Source: Fictibacillus halophilus
GTDB lineage: Bacteria; Bacillota; Bacilli; Bacillales; Fictibacillaceae
Assembly: GCF_016401385.1 (NCBI RefSeq)
Contig: NZ_JAEACF010000001.1
Span: 62,001-126,000 of the forward strand
Direction of reading: 5' to 3'
Length of the DNA: 64,000 nucleotides
Positions within the stretch are counted from its first letter, which is position 1; the number at the start of each line of letters is the position of its first letter. A program made the position numbers and the translations under genes. This document shows positions 26,015 through 33,625 of the stretch, piece by piece. The notes below the pieces were generated by a model, which was not told the DNA's origin, made no database searches, and saw only the letters and a list, made by a program, of their open reading frames with translations.

Positions 26015-26786
26015 TTACGTTTTCTCCAAAATATTTTTCGGAGAGCTTTTTCAGTGTACCGTCATTCTTCATTTCTTCAAGAGCTTTGTTTACATCTTTA
26101 ATTAGATCTTTGTCATCTTTTCGGAATGCAAATGCCATTTCGTTCTCGTTAAATGGCTCACCAACAGCTTTAACGTTATAATCTGTTTTCTTTAATTCTG
26201 TCAGGATGAAAAGCTGATCGTTCATTGCAGCATCTACACGATTAACATCAAGATCAGTTAAGACTTGTGCAGCACCTTTATAGAACTTTGTTTTTGCTCC
26301 AGCTTTTTCAGCTTCAGCAGCATAGTTACTTCCTTGTGTTGTACCGACTACTTTGCCTTTTAAATCTTCAATCCCTTTAATATCTTTGTTATCTTTGTTG
26401 ACGATAACTTGTCCGCCAGAAACGGTATATGGAGTAGAGAAATCATATTTAGCTTTTCTTTCATCCGTAATGGTTACTTGATTCGCTACAAGATCAAATC
26501 GTTTAGAGTCTAGAGAAGTAAACATGTTCTTCCATTCAGTGGCTACAAACTTCGGCTCCATATCAAGGCGTTTTGCTACTTCCTTTGCTACTTCAACATC
26601 ATATCCTGTGATTTCGTTTGTCTTTTTATCACGGTAGGAGAATGGTGGATATGTAGCTTCTGTACCTATTGTAAGTACTTTTTTATCTGAACCTGAACCT
26701 GATTTTGACTCGTCAGAATTTCCGCATGCTGACAACAGAATGACAGAAAGAGCGAGAGCTGACAGGAATTTAAATGTGTTTTTCAA
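26007..26786 (-). CDS. amino-acid ABC transporter substrate-binding lipoprotein
   Basis: A 259-residue extracellular binding protein: signal peptide ending L-L-S-A-C-G-N (lipobox Cys 21), then the family-3 solute-binding fold with G-T-E-A-T-Y-P-P-F-S-Y and G-Y-D-V-E-V-A-K near residues 43 and 66, and F-R-K-D-D-K near the end. The ligand is probably a polar amino acid such as cystine or glutamine, which cannot be decided by eye. Operon with the permease downstream. Confidence 0.9.
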   Translation of the reverse strand: MKNTFKFLSALALSVILLSACGNSDESKSGSGSDKKVLTIGTEATYPPFSYRDKKTNEITGYDVEVAKEVAKRLDMEPKFVATEWKNMFTSLDSKRFDLVANQVTITDERKAKYDFSTPYTVSGGQVIVNKDNKDIKGIEDLKGKVVGTTQGSNYAAEAEKAGAKTKFYKGAAQVLTDLDVNRVDAAMNDQLFILTELKKTDYNVKAVGEPFNENEMAFAFRKDDKDLIKDVNKALEEMKNDGTLKKLSEKYFGENVSE

Positions 26787-26928
26787 TTGAAGTCCTCCTC
26801 GTCAGGACAATCCCGACAATTTTTATAGAATTAATTTTATAAACGAACGACGATTTCGTCAATCATTTAACATTTTCCCCGATAAAGAAAAAAATAACAG
26901 GGGAATTACAAGAAATCCTTTTATGCAC

Positions 26929-26973
26929 AAAAAAAAGGTGACCCAAAGAATGAAATCTTTAGATCAACCCTTT
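26929..26973 (-). terminator. probable terminator of msmX
   Basis: On the minus strand an imperfect hairpin (AAAGGGTTGATC with GGGTCACCTTT) is followed by eight T residues. The stem has mismatches, so the call is moderate. Confidence 0.45.
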
Positions 26974-26987
26974 ACTTAATTTGAGAT

Positions 26988-28085
26988 TTAACGGATACGT
27001 AGCTCCGTTTCTTTATCAAAGAAATGTGCTTTGTTCATGTCAAACGCTAAGGAAATGTCCTGACCGTTGCGAATGTCTGTACGTGAATCTACTCGTGCGA
27101 TAAAATCTTGTCCGCTAACTGTAGAGTACAAGAACGTTTCAGCACCCATCAGTTCAGCAACGTCGATCTTCGCTTCAATCTTCGTGTTTGAAGATGACTC
27201 TAAGAATACAGGCTCGTCATGAATATCTTCAGGACGGATACCTAGAATAACATCTTTGTTGTTGTAGCCTTTTTCTTGTAGAATCTTCATTTTTCCGCCA
27301 GGAACGGCAATCTTCGTGTCACCTACTTTAAAGAATCCGTCTTCAAGCGTACCGTTCAAGAAGTTCATTGCAGGGCTTCCGATAAATCCACCAACAAAGA
27401 CATTTTCAGGAGTATCGTATACTTCTTTCGGAGATCCAACTTGCTGGATACGTCCGTCTTTCATAACAACGATACGTGTTGCCATCGTCATTGCTTCTGT
27501 TTGGTCATGCGTTACGTAGATTGTAGTCGTTTGCAGACGTTGGTGAAGCTTTGTGATCTCTGCACGCATCTGAACACGAAGTTTTGCATCTAGGTTCGAT
27601 AACGGCTCATCCATCAAGAATACCTTTGCATCACGAACGATGGCACGTCCTAGTGCAACACGCTGACGCTGACCACCTGAAAGTGCTTTTGGTTTACGAT
27701 CCAAGTATTGCTCAAGACCAAGAATACGTGCTGCTTCTTTAACACGCTTTTCAATTTCTTCTTTGCTGAACTTTCTAAGCTTAAGTCCGAATGCCATGTT
27801 GTCATAAACGTTCATGTGAGGATACAGGGCATAGTTTTGGAAAACCATCGCGATGTCACGATCTTTTGGAGCTACATCGTTTACTACACGATCGTCGATG
27901 ATTAGATCACCTTCAGAAATTTCTTCTAGACCAGCGATCATACGAAGTGTTGTTGATTTACCGCAACCAGATGGTCCTACGAATACGATGAATTCTTTAT
28001 CCGAAATATCGAGGTTGAAATCATGTACAGCTGTTACTTTATTTTCATATCTTTTGACGATGTTATTTAATTTAATACCTGCCAT
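26988..28085 (-). CDS. msmX: MsmX-type multi-sugar ABC transporter ATPase
   Basis: A 365-residue ATPase of the MalK/UgpC/MsmX group that energises several sugar importers lacking their own ATPase. Walker A G-P-S-G-C-G-K-S-T-T near residue 38, Q-loop Q-N-Y-A-L-Y-P-H-M, signature L-S-G-G-Q-R-Q-R near 135, Walker B D-E-P-L-S-N-L-D, and a C-terminal regulatory beta domain with G-I-R-P-E-D-I-H-D. It is alone, as msmX is in B. subtilis, and a cre-like box lies upstream, fitting carbon control. Confidence 0.92.
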   Translation of the reverse strand: MAGIKLNNIVKRYENKVTAVHDFNLDISDKEFIVFVGPSGCGKSTTLRMIAGLEEISEGDLIIDDRVVNDVAPKDRDIAMVFQNYALYPHMNVYDNMAFGLKLRKFSKEEIEKRVKEAARILGLEQYLDRKPKALSGGQRQRVALGRAIVRDAKVFLMDEPLSNLDAKLRVQMRAEITKLHQRLQTTTIYVTHDQTEAMTMATRIVVMKDGRIQQVGSPKEVYDTPENVFVGGFIGSPAMNFLNGTLEDGFFKVGDTKIAVPGGKMKILQEKGYNNKDVILGIRPEDIHDEPVFLESSSNTKIEAKIDVAELMGAETFLYSTVSGQDFIARVDSRTDIRNGQDISLAFDMNKAHFFDKETELRIR

Positions 28086-28105
28086 TTGAATAATTCCCCT
28101 TTCGA

Positions 28106-28119
28106 TGTAAACGTTTTCT
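28106..28119. promoter_or_regulatory. cre-like CcpA site upstream of msmX
   Basis: TGTAAACGTTTTCT matches the catabolite-responsive element core (TGWAANCGNTNWCA) at all but the last base. It is 20 bases before the start codon. Confidence 0.5.
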
Positions 28120-28177
28120 TAATATTTTAAGTTTACGCTTTCATATCAGTAATCGTAAATGGACGACATGCCTAAAA

Positions 28178-28216
28178 TAAAAAAAACTCTTTATGCAATG
28201 TGCACAAAGAGGATTT
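28178..28216 (-). terminator. terminator of the PucR-type regulator
   Basis: CTCTTT/AAAGAG and the inner TGCA/TGCA pairs build the stem; a long T-run follows on the minus strand. Confidence 0.75.
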
Positions 28217-28222
28217 TTGAAG

Positions 28223-29116
28223 CTAGCGAAGATCTTTTTGTTCGATAAGAAGAATGGCCAAGTAAACGGTGAGTGCATTCTTCAATTGCTTAACATCAAT
28301 ACCTGTTTTGTCATAAAACTTTTCCACACGATATTGAAGGCTGTTTCGGTGAATATATAATTGTTTCGCTGCTAACGAAACGTTAAGGTTGCATTCAACA
28401 AATACTTTGATGCTTTTTAGCGTTTCCTCGTCTTCTTCTCGCCATTCTTCTACTAGTGATGTTAATGTTTGATCGGCCATCGGACTGGCGGTCTGAAGAA
28501 GGATATAGGGAACGATATCAGGGACCGTATACACGGATTTAGGCATCAAGCAATTTCTAACCTCTAAGAACTGCTGTTGCTCTCTGTCGTATGTTTCTTT
28601 TGCGTGATGAAGTTGATTGTTATAGCACCCTATATAAATAGAAATATCTAAATAAAAGTCTGTAGAGAGCATGTCTTTTAACGCTTCATAAGGTGTTTCA
28701 CTAAACTCCTGTTTTGATGTCTCGATAATAACGCCACTCTTAAGGTCTCTGTTAAGAAGAAGAACAGAATCCTCCGGAAAAAGTCCATTGACCGCTTCTG
28801 AAAAAGAAGCATAATCGGTAATCGGCTGCTTGCTAAAAAAGTGTACAAATCGATAGAAACCCTCTTCCGTTGTTGTTTTTTCATCAAAAAGAAGCGATTT
28901 CCATTTTAACTGCTGTGCTGAAAAAGTATTTGCAAGATTATCATTTTCATATGTGTTAAACATCGATCGAAGTAATGTTAGTTCTGATTCTGAAACAGCA
29001 GATTTAGAAATACCGAATGGTTCGCTGTCATCTGAAAGGAACCAGTAAAATCCATGCTGCTGAGAGAGGTCTGTTGTTATGGAATTCTTATAGTGCTTCT
29101 TTAGCTTATCGAGCAT
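28223..29116 (-). CDS. PucR/CdaR-type transcriptional regulator
   Basis: A 297-residue protein whose C-terminal 60 residues carry the PucR helix-turn-helix: V-F-V-E-C-N-L-N-V-S-L-A-A-K-Q-L-Y-I-H-R-N-S-L-Q-type sequence followed by Y-R-V-E-K-F. The N-terminal 230 residues have no recognisable sensor motif. Such regulators usually control sugar-acid, nucleobase or amino-acid genes. The nearest transport gene is msmX, downstream on the same strand but beyond a terminator; a regulatory link is possible but unproven. Confidence 0.8.
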   Translation of the reverse strand: MLDKLKKHYKNSITTDLSQQHGFYWFLSDDSEPFGISKSAVSESELTLLRSMFNTYENDNLANTFSAQQLKWKSLLFDEKTTTEEGFYRFVHFFSKQPITDYASFSEAVNGLFPEDSVLLLNRDLKSGVIIETSKQEFSETPYEALKDMLSTDFYLDISIYIGCYNNQLHHAKETYDREQQQFLEVRNCLMPKSVYTVPDIVPYILLQTASPMADQTLTSLVEEWREEDEETLKSIKVFVECNLNVSLAAKQLYIHRNSLQYRVEKFYDKTGIDVKQLKNALTVYLAILLIEQKDLR

Positions 29117-29247
29117 CCTTTTTCATATCCTTTCAAGAAAAAGCTTGCTATTATTATAGCAATGTTATGTGGTTAACTAAACTAACAGATTCCCAAGAAG
29201 GAGGAGACACCATGAAATCGTGTCCTTGAGTAACTTCTGCAACGGTC

Positions 29248-29865
29248 GTGTACGACTGGGATAATAAAGAAATCTGGACAAATAAAAAAAATTGGGACAA
29301 GCAGGAACCACCAAAAGGATCAAAATCACTGATTCTTACATTTGATGATGGGCCATCCTCCGTTTTGGTTGAACTGCTGGATATTCTCAAAAAAAATAAT
29401 GTCAAAGCGCTGTTCTTTTGGCAGTCAAAGTTGTTGCATAAAAATCGTCCTTGGAAACGTGTGATAGAGGAAGGTCATATGATCGGTGGACATTCATTGC
29501 GTCATCGCGTTTTAACAAGACTTTCTTATAGTGACCAGCTGCATGATATTACTACGAATTTGAAACAGATAGAGACACTAACGGGTCAAAAAGTAAAGTA
29601 TTTTCGTCCGCCTTACGGACAGTTTAATGAAGATACATTGCAAGTTCTAAAAGAGCTCGGAGTGGTCCCTTTCTTATGGGAAGTGGCGGGTCTCGACTGG
29701 GAACCCAAACAGAATCCTTTACACATAGTTCATAATATCTTGAATCATGCTGAGGATGGCTCTGTTATCTTGCTTCATGAACTAAAGCAAACGGTAGAAA
29801 TTTTAGATGAACTGATTTCTGAATTAAAACTAGAAGGCTATGAGTTCTTATTGCCTCCTAAATAG
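29248..29865 (+). CDS. polysaccharide deacetylase (NodB domain), start region disrupted
   Basis: A carbohydrate esterase family 4 enzyme acting on cell-wall or chitin-type N-acetyl groups. All core motifs are present: T-F-D-D-G-P-S (metal and catalytic Asp), H-S-L-R-H (metal His pair), R-P-P-Y-G, L-D-W-E and I-L-L-H-E. No signal peptide is present. The GTG at 29248 has no ribosome site. A perfect one (AAGGAGGAGACACC) precedes ATG 29212 in the same frame, but codon 6 there is TGA, giving M-K-S-C-P-stop. Either the start is GTG after a mini-cistron, or the gene has a nonsense change. Twenty bases after its stop comes the ATP-pyrophosphatase gene. Confidence 0.8.
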   Translation: MYDWDNKEIWTNKKNWDKQEPPKGSKSLILTFDDGPSSVLVELLDILKKNNVKALFFWQSKLLHKNRPWKRVIEEGHMIGGHSLRHRVLTRLSYSDQLHDITTNLKQIETLTGQKVKYFRPPYGQFNEDTLQVLKELGVVPFLWEVAGLDWEPKQNPLHIVHNILNHAEDGSVILLHELKQTVEILDELISELKLEGYEFLLPPK

Positions 29866-29885
29866 TTAAATAGGGAGCGGCCAAG

Positions 29886-30575
29886 ATGAAGAAAAGAATT
29901 GTCGTTTCATTTAGTGGAGGAAAAGACTCTATTTTAGCTCTGTATCGACTACAGAAGTCTGAAGAATGGGAGATTGATTCCTTACTAACTACGTTGACAG
30001 AGGACTATGAGCGGACAACCATGCATGGCGTTCGTAATGAGCTTTTAGAAATGCAGGCAAAATCACTTGGTATACCGCTTCGAGTGGTTTGGATACCTAA
30101 AGATTGTCCGAATGATCTATACCAACAAAGAATGAAAAATGCTGTTGATGACATCATATCCGATGGTATACAGTACATCATGTTTGGCGATATTTTCTTA
30201 GAAGATGTAAAAGAGTACCGCGAAAAAATGTTAGACGGTACAGGGATCACGCCAATCTTTCCAATATGGGGCGAGAGTTCTGAGGAAATTATTGATGAGT
30301 TCTTACGTAACGGGTTTAAGACTGTTGTATGTTGCTCTGATACACTAAAAATAGATCCCTCCTTTACTGGCCGTGTCATAGACGAGGAGTTTATAGAAGA
30401 CTATCCGAACAAGCATGATATATGTGGTGAAAACGGAGAATTTCACACCTTTGTTTTTGATGGACCGAACTTTTCCTTTCCTGTTACGTACACCTTAGGG
30501 GAGACGCGAATGGTAAGAGATATGATCAGTAATGAAGATCGTTTTTATTATGTGGATATCCTTCCGAAAGGGTAG
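29886..30575 (+). CDS. Dph6-related ATP pyrophosphatase
   Basis: A 229-residue adenine-nucleotide alpha-hydrolase with the PP-loop S-F-S-G-G-K-D-S at residues 8-15 and the family signature G-E-N-G-E-F-H-T-F-V near residue 180, related to diphthine-ammonia ligase. Bacteria lack diphthamide, so the true amidation or adenylation substrate is unknown. Probably co-transcribed with the deacetylase gene upstream. Confidence 0.85.
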   Translation: MKKRIVVSFSGGKDSILALYRLQKSEEWEIDSLLTTLTEDYERTTMHGVRNELLEMQAKSLGIPLRVVWIPKDCPNDLYQQRMKNAVDDIISDGIQYIMFGDIFLEDVKEYREKMLDGTGITPIFPIWGESSEEIIDEFLRNGFKTVVCCSDTLKIDPSFTGRVIDEEFIEDYPNKHDICGENGEFHTFVFDGPNFSFPVTYTLGETRMVRDMISNEDRFYYVDILPKG

Positions 30576-30583
30576 GCTAAGTG

Positions 30584-30611
30584 TTTAGCATAATTATAAT
30601 TCACGTATACT
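30584..30611 (+). promoter_or_regulatory. sigma-A-type promoter of yheB-yheA
   Basis: TTTAGC, 16 bases, TATACT, 32 bases ahead of the yheB start. Confidence 0.55.
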
Positions 30612-30643
30612 AGGAAAATAGAATCTAGAGTGGAGACAAAAAT

Positions 30644-31780
30644 ATGGACGTATGGATTTCAATTTCAATCATGGCGATCGTCGGTGCGTTTATTGGGGGA
30701 TTAACAAACTCTATTGCAATCCGGATGTTATTTCGACCGTTTAATACAGTATACATTGGTAAATATAGAGTTCCATTCACTCCTGGACTTATACCGAAGC
30801 GAAGAAAACAACTTGCTGTTCAACTTGGTGAAACCGTAACTAAGCATCTTCTGACCGCAGAAGGAGTGCAAGCGAAAATTAACGATGTTGATTTTCGCAA
30901 TGAGATGACCGAACTCGTTCAGATAGAAGTGAAACGCTTTTTAAAGAGTGATATGACGATCAGTCAACTGCTTAAACAAGATTTTGGTGTGGACGATGTT
31001 CAGAACCGAATCCAAACGACAACTGAAGTATGGCTGAGTACTCGAATGAATGTAATGCTTCAGGAATCAAACGGCAAGGAAATGAAAGAAATACTGCCAG
31101 AAAAATTTGTTGCTGCAGGTGAAGAAAAGCTACCAGAAGTCGTAGATTGGCTCTTGAACAAAGGCGTTCTTTATTTAGAGAGCGAAGAAGGCCGGAAATC
31201 ACTAGCGAGTGGCATTGATGCATTTCTAATGGACAAAGGGATGCTCGTTAATATGGTGTCTATGTTCTTCGGGAATGTAAGCATCGCGGAAAAAGTACAA
31301 CCAGAACTGATCAAGTTTATGAAACATGAAAACACAAGGGATACCGTGCTGAATCTTATCCAGCAAGAATATCGCAACTTTATGGAAAAAAGAATGGATG
31401 AAGCGCTTGGGTTACTGAACATGCCTGAAATGACAACAGGTCTAGCAAAAGAAATTACCGCAAGACTTCCGATCGAAGAGTATTTAAACACACCTGTTTC
31501 TTCGTTAGCGAGTTCAGTTGAGAGCTGGGTTGTTGATGACCTAACACCAAAAGCAGTGGCTGCGGGTCTTGACCTATTTGTCGCACGATTAGAAATGCTG
31601 CTTGAAAAGATGCATCTTGCTAAGATTGTGGAAGAACAAGTTGAGGCATTTTCTCTGGAACGTCTAGAGGAAATCATCATCTCGATTGCAAAAAGTGAAC
31701 TTAAGATGATTACATGGCTTGGAGCTCTCTTAGGTGGAATTATAGGTGTATTTCAGGGTATCCTTGTACTATTTTTGTAG
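30644..31780 (+). CDS. yheB: YheB-like DUF445 membrane protein
   Basis: A 378-residue protein with a TM helix at each end (residues 5-25 and about 355-377) and a long alpha-helical middle. The N-terminal G-A-F-I-G-G-L-T-N-S-I-A-I-R-M-L-F-R-P is the DUF445 signature. Function unknown; in B. subtilis yheB is followed by yheA, as here with a 49-base gap. Confidence 0.9.
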   Translation: MDVWISISIMAIVGAFIGGLTNSIAIRMLFRPFNTVYIGKYRVPFTPGLIPKRRKQLAVQLGETVTKHLLTAEGVQAKINDVDFRNEMTELVQIEVKRFLKSDMTISQLLKQDFGVDDVQNRIQTTTEVWLSTRMNVMLQESNGKEMKEILPEKFVAAGEEKLPEVVDWLLNKGVLYLESEEGRKSLASGIDAFLMDKGMLVNMVSMFFGNVSIAEKVQPELIKFMKHENTRDTVLNLIQQEYRNFMEKRMDEALGLLNMPEMTTGLAKEITARLPIEEYLNTPVSSLASSVESWVVDDLTPKAVAAGLDLFVARLEMLLEKMHLAKIVEEQVEAFSLERLEEIIISIAKSELKMITWLGALLGGIIGVFQGILVLFL

Positions 31781-31829
31781 AGTCTGTTATAGTGGGTACC
31801 GTAGTTAATCAATAGGAGGTATTTTACCA

Positions 31830-32198
31830 ATGGCAAACGTATATGATGTTGCTTACGATTTAGAAAAAGCACTGCGCAATAGTGAGGACTTTACAGCTTT
31901 AAAACAAAGCTATGATGAAGTAAATAACAATCCGGAAACGAAAGAACTTTTTGGTAAATTCCGTGATATTCAAGTAAATCTTCAACAAAAACAAATGAAC
32001 GGTCAAGAAGTGACTCCTGAAGAGATTGAAGAAGCTCAGAAGCTTTTTGCTGATGTACAGCAGAACGAAACGATCTCAAAGCTTATGGCTGCAGAGCAAC
32101 GCATGAGCATGATCATCAACGATCTAAATAAGGTAATCACAAAACCACTGGAAGAGCTTTACGGACCAATGGTTGAAGAAGATGGACAACAGCAATAA
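31830..32198 (+). CDS. yheA: YheA, YlbF/YmcA-superfamily protein
   Basis: A 122-residue, almost wholly helical soluble protein (M-A-N-V-Y-D-V-A-Y-D-L-E-K-A-L-R) of the YlbF-like superfamily; relatives YlbF and YmcA bind RNase Y. YheA's own role is not established. Ribosome site AATAGGAGGTATT; followed by a good terminator. Confidence 0.9.
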   Translation: MANVYDVAYDLEKALRNSEDFTALKQSYDEVNNNPETKELFGKFRDIQVNLQQKQMNGQEVTPEEIEEAQKLFADVQQNETISKLMAAEQRMSMIINDLNKVITKPLEELYGPMVEEDGQQQ

Positions 32199-32211
32199 TG
32201 ATGTACTGATT

Positions 32212-32250
32212 TAACCCCCTGTTACTTTTGTAGCAAGGGGTTTTCTTTTT
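32212..32250 (+). terminator. yheBA terminator
   Basis: AACCCCCTGTTAC pairs with GTAGCAAGGGGTT around a T-rich loop, followed by TTCTTTTT. Confidence 0.8.
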
Positions 32251-32354
32251 GCATGATATTTCTTATGTTTGTCCGCGTTCTAAAGCATGTTTCAAGGTCA
32301 TAAACTTAACACGAGTTCTTATACTATATTTTCGCGAAATGGGGGGAGCGCATC

Positions 32355-33206
32355 ATGGTATACCGTTTACTAGCGATTGACATCGACGGAACCCTACTGC
32401 GAAGCAATTTCCGTATCGATAAAGAAACGAAAGAAGCCATTGATTATGTGCAGCAAAAAGGGGTCTATGTCACACTCGCTTCGGGCAGGAGTTTTCCATC
32501 TACACAAAAGATTGCAAAAGCGTTAAAGATCGACAGTTATTTGATCAGTCATAATGGTGGATTCATTGCTTCATCTCTTGATGAACCTCTTCAAGAAAAA
32601 AGGTTATCGGTAGAGGATACGTACAGAATAGTAGAAGTGCTTGGGAATTACGAATGCCACATGCGTGTAGTCCATGAGCGCTTCTCTGTCGGCAATCAAC
32701 TCAAGCAAAAAAGTCAGCTTGTTGCCAAATTAACATTGAGCACGGGGGATCCTTTGTTCTACCCTGTATCTTTTACAGAGAACCTAGGAGATTATGTTCT
32801 CGCACAAGAAGTGGCACCGCCAAAGATGGATGTACAGTTCTTTGATGAAAAAGAATGCGAGTCTGCTATGAAGTATCTAAAAGAACATATGCCAGATTTT
32901 GAGTATTCTTCATCAGCCAAATGTCAGTTAGAGATCACAGCTAAAAAAGTAACAAAAGGAAATGCCTTAAGGTTCCTTGGTGAGAAACTTGGCATCGCTC
33001 CAAATGAGATGGTAGCGATCGGGGATTCTTATAACGATTTAGATATGATCGAGTTTGCAGGTCTAGGTGTGGCGATGGCAAACGCACCTGATGAAGTGAA
33101 GAGAAAAGCGAAGTGGATCACGCGTACAAACGACCAACTAGGCGTTCCGTACATGATAAAAGAAGTGTTCCGCAAGCAGATGCGCTTCCAGACGATGAAA
33201 AGATAG
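32355..33206 (+). CDS. Cof-type HAD-IIB phosphatase
   Basis: A 283-residue haloacid dehalogenase-like phosphatase: motif I D-I-D-G-T-L near residue 9, motif II Ser in L-A-S-G-R, motif III Lys in V-T-K-G-N-A-L-R, and motif IV G-D-S-Y-N-D-L-D-M near residue 223. The large alpha/beta cap (residues 85-190) defines the Cof subgroup, whose members hydrolyse sugar phosphates and cofactors such as pyridoxal phosphate or FMN. Substrate not determinable. Single-gene unit. Confidence 0.9.
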   Translation: MVYRLLAIDIDGTLLRSNFRIDKETKEAIDYVQQKGVYVTLASGRSFPSTQKIAKALKIDSYLISHNGGFIASSLDEPLQEKRLSVEDTYRIVEVLGNYECHMRVVHERFSVGNQLKQKSQLVAKLTLSTGDPLFYPVSFTENLGDYVLAQEVAPPKMDVQFFDEKECESAMKYLKEHMPDFEYSSSAKCQLEITAKKVTKGNALRFLGEKLGIAPNEMVAIGDSYNDLDMIEFAGLGVAMANAPDEVKRKAKWITRTNDQLGVPYMIKEVFRKQMRFQTMKR

Positions 33207-33215
33207 TTAGTTGGT

Positions 33216-33269
33216 GATAAAGAGGGCTCTTTTTTAGACATTTTGTCTGAGAGGAGTCTTTTTTTTGTT
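33216..33269 (+). terminator. probable terminator of the HAD gene
   Basis: An inner hairpin AGACATTTTGTCT lies between gagggctc and gagaggagtc arms, and ends in CTTTTTTTTG. Confidence 0.55.
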
Positions 33270-33315
33270 GAATGGTGCAGAGTGAAGGTGCAGGGATCGC
33301 ATGCGACGAGGTAAT

Positions 33316-33375
33316 ATGCTCGCTGGCGGGGATTTATGCTCGTTGGCGGAGATTTATGCTCGTTTACAGAAATCC
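33316..33375. repeat. tandem array, three units of 20 bp
   Basis: Units start at 33316, 33336 and 33356, each opening atgctcg. The first two differ at two positions; the third diverges after nine bases. The array begins about 47 bp after the HAD terminator. Confidence 0.8.
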
Positions 33376-33380
33376 CCTCT

Positions 33381-33440
33381 TAAGGCATTAGGCTCACCGC
33401 ACGCCCCATAGAAAGCAAGCTACCTGAAGCGGAAATCAAC
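33381..33440 (-). repeat. dispersed palindromic element, partial copy C
   Basis: Keeps only the right half: ggctcaccgcacgcccc, gaaagcaagc, and the end gcggaaatcaac. It directly follows the 20-bp array. The rest of the 33207-33625 spacer shows only the dhaS leader. Confidence 0.75.
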
Positions 33441-33625
33441 TTCTTTCAAAGAGCAACAATATATACGAAAACAGCCTTTCATAAACATCGCCTCACTTCG
33501 ACACCTCCCGTCGAATTTCGTAAAAAACGTTTCAGTTTTATTACAAATGTAGAAAATGAAAGGGTTTTCATGAATCGTGACGAATAATATTTATGTAAGA
33601 ACCACAATGCAAAGGGAGGATTCAA

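Noticed and set aside
29227..29229. Selenocysteine at the in-frame TGA of the deacetylase
   Set aside because: No SECIS-like hairpin directly follows, and the position is an unconserved N-terminal codon; mutation or a separate start is simpler.
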